DNA of 36,135 nucleotides, from the NCBI GenBank assembly GCA_002335055.1, contig DDCH01000012.1:1-36135 (forward strand). Reading direction: 5' to 3'. Numbering within the stretch: the first letter of the stretch is position 1; every line of letters begins with the position of its first letter. Shown here piece after piece: positions 32,764 through 36,135 of this stretch. The notes beneath the pieces were generated by a model. The model did no database searches, was not told the origin of the DNA, and saw only the letters and a program-made list of their open reading frames with translations. Position numbers and translations under genes: made by a program. This stretch comes from Sulfurimonas sp. UBA2011 (lineage in GTDB: Bacteria; Campylobacterota; Campylobacteria; Campylobacterales; Sulfurimonadaceae).

Positions 32764-34428
32764 TTAGTATTTACTAGCCTTCAACTTTTCCTTTATAACA
32801 TCCGCCACACGAAAAGAATTAGCATAAATAGTCCAAGTATATGGAACACTTCCTCCTGTTGGCATAAAAGAGGCATCAGTTACATAGAGATTTTCTAAGT
32901 CATGTGCTTTACAGTTTTTATCTAAAACTGAAGTTTTGGGATTATCACCAAAACGACAGCCACCTGCAACAAGGTTTGGTGGTGGAGAGGCAGAGATAGA
33001 GTAGTCTATTTCAACTGCACCCATTGCTTCTAAAACTTTCACAGCCTTTTTTGCTAAGTGCTCACCGACTTCTAAATCTTGAGGATGGGAGTTTAGGTTT
33101 ATAACACCTACGGGCACACCCCACTTATCTTTCGCTTCATCCTCAACACTCACATTACAGTTATCAGTAGGTAACCAATCATTAAAGACTTCAAATGTTA
33201 AAACCCGTGAAGTAGTAAGTGTTTTATGAATTTTATCTGCTAGTTTTTCACCCCACAGAAGATTCCCCTCTTCGTCATACATTTCACGATTTACTCTACT
33301 TATTAGGTTTTGATGCTCAAATAGAAAGTCAATAGTTCCACCCTTATAAGTACGGCAACCATCATCATAATCATACCAATCTTGCAAGCTTCTGTTAAAA
33401 AAGAGTCCTGGTTGCATAAGGGCTGATTGTTGCTCTTTTGTAAGCTTCTCGAAGATAAACCTACCACTTCCACTACCACCTGCTGAGAACACAAGGTTCT
33501 TACCAAGTTCTCCACTAGAGTTTGCCATACCATTTGGAAAGTCTTTATTTTTAGAGTTTAGCAGTAAACGCGAGGACTCTATCGCTTGAGCTGAGAGTAC
33601 AAATATTTTTGCATTTATTATATGCTTGATTCCATGTTTTGTGTAGTAATACGCTCTAGTTATTTTGCCATCTTTGGAGTCTAGTTTATACACAAAAGCA
33701 TCAGTAATAATCTCCGCATCACACTTTTGCAGGAGTGCAGCTCTAGCACTTCCTTTTGCCCCACTAGCACAGCCATAACTACCACAAAAATTCGAATAGT
33801 AACAGCCATCACGTCCTAATGCATTTTGACTCAATACAGCCCTAGGAGTCGGAATAGCTGTCAATTTTAAATCTTTACAAGCCTTATCAAACCAATCTGT
33901 TACACCATTTGTCTCTAACATTGGGTAAGGTAAATCTGGTGTTGAACGGGGTTCAGCAAACTTATGTTTTACTATCTTTCCACTTATGCCTACAACTTTT
34001 TCTACCTTATCATAGTAGGGTTCAAGTTCATCATAAGAGATACACCAGTCAATTACATTTGCCCCCTTAACCTCTCCATACGAGCTTAAAAGTTTAAAGT
34101 CTTTTGGTTTCATTCTATGAAAGTACCCACTCATAAGGTTTGAGCTTCCACCAACCATAGAACCATTCCAAAAATTCCAGCCTGACTCTTCTCCGTCATA
34201 GCGGACAAATTTTCCAGATTGTGAGTACTCATTGATAATATGCTTCTGCTCTTTTAAAGGAGGTGTAAACATATCTCTACGCGAAACTGCTAACTCATCT
34301 TTAGAAAAATCTTCTTCTTTGTAGTTTTTCCCTTTTTCAAGTACAACCACATTAAAGCCTGCATTACTAAGCTCATATGCTATGGGTGAGCCACCTGCTC
34401 CACTTCCTATAATACATACATCATACAT
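32764..34428 (-). CDS. GMC-family FAD oxidoreductase (gluconate-dehydrogenase-like large subunit)
   Basis: A 554-aa flavoprotein that oxidises an alcohol or sugar acid. The N-terminal VCIIGSGAGGSPIAYELSNA holds the FAD-binding GxGxxG. WNGSMVGGSSNLMSGYFHRM near residue 90 and the C-terminal LYVTDASFMPTGGSVPYTWT are the GMC signatures. There is no signal peptide, so export, if any, would depend on the Tat-signal partner encoded just upstream, to which it is coupled by a TAATG overlap. No cytochrome c subunit gene is next to it. The substrate is unknown. Confidence 0.88.
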   Translation of the reverse strand: MYDVCIIGSGAGGSPIAYELSNAGFNVVVLEKGKNYKEEDFSKDELAVSRRDMFTPPLKEQKHIINEYSQSGKFVRYDGEESGWNFWNGSMVGGSSNLMSGYFHRMKPKDFKLLSSYGEVKGANVIDWCISYDELEPYYDKVEKVVGISGKIVKHKFAEPRSTPDLPYPMLETNGVTDWFDKACKDLKLTAIPTPRAVLSQNALGRDGCYYSNFCGSYGCASGAKGSARAALLQKCDAEIITDAFVYKLDSKDGKITRAYYYTKHGIKHIINAKIFVLSAQAIESSRLLLNSKNKDFPNGMANSSGELGKNLVFSAGGSGSGRFIFEKLTKEQQSALMQPGLFFNRSLQDWYDYDDGCRTYKGGTIDFLFEHQNLISRVNREMYDEEGNLLWGEKLADKIHKTLTTSRVLTFEVFNDWLPTDNCNVSVEDEAKDKWGVPVGVINLNSHPQDLEVGEHLAKKAVKVLEAMGAVEIDYSISASPPPNLVAGGCRFGDNPKTSVLDKNCKAHDLENLYVTDASFMPTGGSVPYTWTIYANSFRVADVIKEKLKASKY

Positions 34429-34919
34429 TATAAATACACCTTTTTTGGTCTAGGTTCACCACCAGTAAATTCTAGCCATTTCCAGCCTGCTTTATTATTA
34501 TTTGAGCCGTATATTGGGTCACCAAAACTTGCCTCAAAGGTATAACGTAGAATAGTATCTAACCATGAACTACCCCAGCTCTCTTGTGCAAAACTTTTTA
34601 AAACTTCTTGACGCTCATGGGCTAAAAGTTTTGTATACTGTTTTTTATACATCTCTACCGCACTCTCATTGAGCCACTTTACACCATTTTTAAGGTACTC
34701 TTTATCTTCTTGGCTGATACGCGAATGTTTAAGAACGATCCCTATATAGTCAGCTGTATTTATACCAAGTTCTTTTGCTTTTGGAAAAAGATCATTTTGG
34801 AGAACTTTAATAGTGTCACGAGAAGTTGTTATAACAAATACACTACAACCATTCATCACGATAACTGCTGATGAGAGAAAACCTGCCTTTAAAAAGGCTC
34901 TTCTTTTGAGGTAATCCAT
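34428..34919 (-). CDS. Gluconate 2-dehydrogenase subunit 3 family protein with Tat signal
   Basis: A 163-aa small subunit. The N-terminal KRRAFLKAGFLSSAVIV is a twin-arginine signal, followed by NGC, which could be a lipid attachment site. The rest (FGDPIYGSNNNKAGWKWLEF and FTGGEPRP near the C-terminus) matches gluconate 2-dehydrogenase subunit 3. In that family it pairs with a GMC flavoprotein and can carry it through the Tat system. Its start overlaps the stop of a 26-aa ORF and its stop overlaps the GMC start, so all three are translationally linked. Confidence 0.88.
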   Translation of the reverse strand: MDYLKRRAFLKAGFLSSAVIVMNGCSVFVITTSRDTIKVLQNDLFPKAKELGINTADYIGIVLKHSRISQEDKEYLKNGVKWLNESAVEMYKKQYTKLLAHERQEVLKSFAQESWGSSWLDTILRYTFEASFGDPIYGSNNNKAGWKWLEFTGGEPRPKKVYL

Positions 34920-34999
34920 TAGTCTAAAAGTATACTAAAAAATGATTTTTTGATAGAAGCATTATTTTTTGAGCCACTGGCTCCATGAGGCATACACAT
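34919..34999 (-). CDS. 26-aa peptide heading the GMC oxidoreductase operon
   Basis: A very short ORF, starting MCMPHGASGSKNN and ending SILLD. The start is strongly supported: AAGGAG lies six bases before the ATG, and a TATAAT box at 35025-35030 makes it the first gene of the transcript. The stop overlaps the next gene's ATG (TAATG), so translation of the peptide should drive the dehydrogenase subunit. The N-terminal Cys-Met-Pro-His could bind a metal. I know no family. It may be a functional small protein, or a leader peptide that regulates its neighbours. Confidence 0.6.
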   Translation of the reverse strand: MCMPHGASGSKNNASIKKSFFSILLD

Positions 35000-35024
35000 A
35001 ATAGGCTCCTTTTTTATCTTTACT

Positions 35025-35030
35025 ATTATA
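35025..35030 (-). promoter_or_regulatory. -10 box of the peptide/GMC operon
   Basis: TATAAT on the minus strand, 25 bases before the peptide ATG; the AAGGAG ribosome binding site lies in between. The rest of the gap up to 35180 has a short GTAGG/CCTAC inverted repeat (35113-35136) and no gene that I can support. Confidence 0.5.
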
Positions 35031-35180
35031 ACCTATCAGTGTGTATTTTTTGTGTACTACAATACCAATAAATAAAAAAAACACTTAGCTTATCTGCGAT
35101 AATAATACAGTAGGTATTCGCATGAGTCCTACTACACTAAAAGTTGGTGTTAGCTATATATTCTAATATTTACATCCACT

Positions 35181-35210
35181 AAATAGAAAGAGTTGCAACT
35201 CTTTCTATTT
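35181..35210 (-). terminator. Intrinsic terminator after the DoxX gene
   Basis: A perfect 30-base palindrome directly after the DoxX stop codon. It has 15 complementary bases on each side with GTTGCAAC at the centre and ends in TTT on either strand, so it could form a strong hairpin for minus-strand transcripts. Confidence 0.65.
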
Positions 35211-35212
35211 AT

Positions 35213-35722
35213 TTAGTTCTTCTCCCCAAATATCAATCTATCTAGTGAAAATTTACCTGCGCCACTACCAATGAGTACAAAAAGCATTAAGGTGTAGTAC
35301 AACACTAGTTCGTAACCATTTTGAAGTTGTATCATTGTTCCACTAATTTGTGTACCATTGACATATGCATCTGTAAAAGAGACTGCCTCATTTACAAAAG
35401 AAAAACCATTTTCACCGTGGACAGTTGCGATAGCTACAAACATAATCACCATAAGAGGAATAGAGATAAAACGAGTTAAAAGTCCTAGTGTCAAAAGAAC
35501 TACTCCTAAGATTTCTGTTCCTGCTGCCATATATGCATTTAGAGTTGGAAATGGAATTCCCATATGCTCAAACCATTGTGCAATTGCACCGATATCATTC
35601 CACTTCATCATTGCCGGTGCAAAAAAAGTATAGGCTAAAATTAGTCTCAGTAAAAGTAATCCTAGAGACTTCGTATACTCACACAATCGTGTAAACTCTT
35701 TATATAGTTTGCTAATACACAT
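35213..35722 (-). CDS. DoxX family membrane protein
   Basis: A 169-aa protein with four hydrophobic segments. LLRLILAYTFFAPAMMKW near residue 24, GTEILGVVLLTLGLLTRF near residue 68 and MVIMFVAIATVHGENGFSF near residue 91 are typical of DoxX/DoxD-like proteins. Members often accompany HvfA/bufferin copper-peptide genes, and here the next gene upstream encodes KCGxGKCG repeats. A role in electron transfer or copper-peptide handling is possible but unproven. GAGGAG stands eight bases before the ATG. A terminator separates it from the repeat gene, so it probably has its own promoter, with TACAAT about 35 bases upstream. Confidence 0.85.
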   Translation of the reverse strand: MCISKLYKEFTRLCEYTKSLGLLLLRLILAYTFFAPAMMKWNDIGAIAQWFEHMGIPFPTLNAYMAAGTEILGVVLLTLGLLTRFISIPLMVIMFVAIATVHGENGFSFVNEAVSFTDAYVNGTQISGTMIQLQNGYELVLYYTLMLFVLIGSGAGKFSLDRLIFGEKN

Positions 35723-35913
35723 AATATAAACTCCTCTTCTTTAATCTTTGGAACATTGTACTTCTTTAGTGTGCAGTGTTTGTGTAATTGCATTCAAGAT
35801 AATATATCTAGAGACTTACATGATAAAATAGTTCTTATTATTACTACTAGAAATTAAGACTCTCGATAAAGGGGATGTAAGTTTTACAGAGGATAAAATG
35901 AGAATAAAAATAT

Positions 35914-35937
35914 AACTCAAGAAAAGATTCTTGAGTT
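35914..35937 (-). terminator. Intrinsic terminator after the KCG-repeat gene
   Basis: AACTCAAGAA and TTCTTGAGTT form a 10-bp hairpin with a 4-base loop, followed on the minus strand by ATATTTTTATT. It lies about 20 bases after the stop of the repeat gene. Confidence 0.65.
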
Positions 35938-35956
35938 TACATACAGTCTGTAAGGA

Positions 35957-36135
35957 CTATTTTGAACCACACTTGCCTGCACCACATTTTGAAGCAGGAG
36001 CTTTTTTAGCATCGCCACATTTTCCAGCACCACATTTTTCAGTATGAGCTTTTTTAGCATCGCCACATTTTCCAGTACCACATTTCTCAACTTTCTTTTC
36101 TTTTTTAGAATCACCACATTTACCAGCACCACATT
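35957..36135 (-). CDS. Partial Cys-Gly repeat protein, HvfA-type copper-binding peptide precursor
   Basis: The gene enters from the right edge, and 58 C-terminal codons are visible, ending in TAG. Four units of KCG(A/T)GKCG are separated by Lys-rich linkers (for example GDAKKA and APAS), and the protein ends KCGSK. This matches the EGKCG-type repeats of HvfA precursors, described as copper-binding RiPPs whose Cys are modified by an MNIO enzyme (HvfB) with HvfC. DoxX follows downstream, as in hvf loci; HvfB and HvfC homologues are not in the window and could lie beyond the edge. An open frame in another phase over the same bases is a shadow. Confidence 0.8.
   Translation of the reverse strand, partial: CGAGKCGDSKKEKKVEKCGTGKCGDAKKAHTEKCGAGKCGDAKKAPASKCGAGKCGSK

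Noticed and set aside
35817..35912. Short plus-strand open stretch between DoxX and the repeat gene
   Set aside because: It has no start signal, is short, and resembles nothing known. I treat it as non-coding.
35917..36132. Minus-strand open frame with hydrophobic repeats over the right edge
   Set aside because: It is out of phase with the KCGxGKCG frame over the same bases. The Cys-Gly frame gives clean repeats and a stop before a terminator, so the other is a shadow.
35957..36135. CRISPR or DNA-level tandem repeat array
   Set aside because: The periodicity follows codons of KCGxGKCG, and the units vary at the DNA level. It is a protein repeat.

Overview
The window looks like chromosomal DNA of a Campylobacterota (Epsilonproteobacteria) bacterium, most like the Sulfurimonas group. 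The DNA is AT-rich and genes are densely packed, with many stop/start overlaps (ATGA, TAATG). Promoters show a clear TATAAT-like -10 box but no clear -35. The protein families fit as well. This assignment is inference from gene style; no rRNA is present to settle it.

Left part (1-7826). A 4.5S SRP RNA (ffs) and a 49-codon ORF lie on the minus strand. Divergent from them runs a tightly coupled operon for peptidoglycan recycling: a short nucleosidase-like protein, a secreted NagZ-amidase fusion, an SSS-family symporter, AnmK, AmgK, MurU and the lytic transglycosylase MltB. Together they suggest that wall fragments are stripped to free sugars in the periplasm, imported by a sodium symporter, and rebuilt directly to UDP-MurNAc. 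The phosphatase expected between AnmK and AmgK (MupP) is not in the window.

Middle part (7827-22444). Housekeeping and stress genes: ArsC-type reductase, dCMP deaminase, a SurA-like chaperone, gltX, an ABC exporter, a PPOX flavoprotein, an RNase HI-like protein, DUF2237, a PEBP protein, DUF1059, an ADP-ribosylglycohydrolase, pirin, a methyltransferase and mutY. Many of the gaps hold short remnants of dead genes (GAF-like, TPR-like lipoprotein, MGMT-like, RibD-C-like and others).

Right part (20692-36135). An OmpR-type two-component system (minus) diverges from a CusCBA-like copper/silver efflux operon (plus). After it come a DUF418 membrane protein, a lipoprotein carrying repeated KCGAGKCG motifs, a CopZ-like HMA protein and a GNAT. 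Next are an envelope MsrA-thioredoxin-MsrB fusion with an 18-bp palindrome at its promoter, and a GMC oxidoreductase/gluconate-dehydrogenase-subunit-3 operon headed by a 26-aa coupled peptide. At the edge lie a DoxX protein and the 3' end of a second KCGxGKCG-repeat gene resembling HvfA-type copper-binding RiPP precursors. Copper handling and repair of oxidised envelope proteins appear to be the shared theme of this part.
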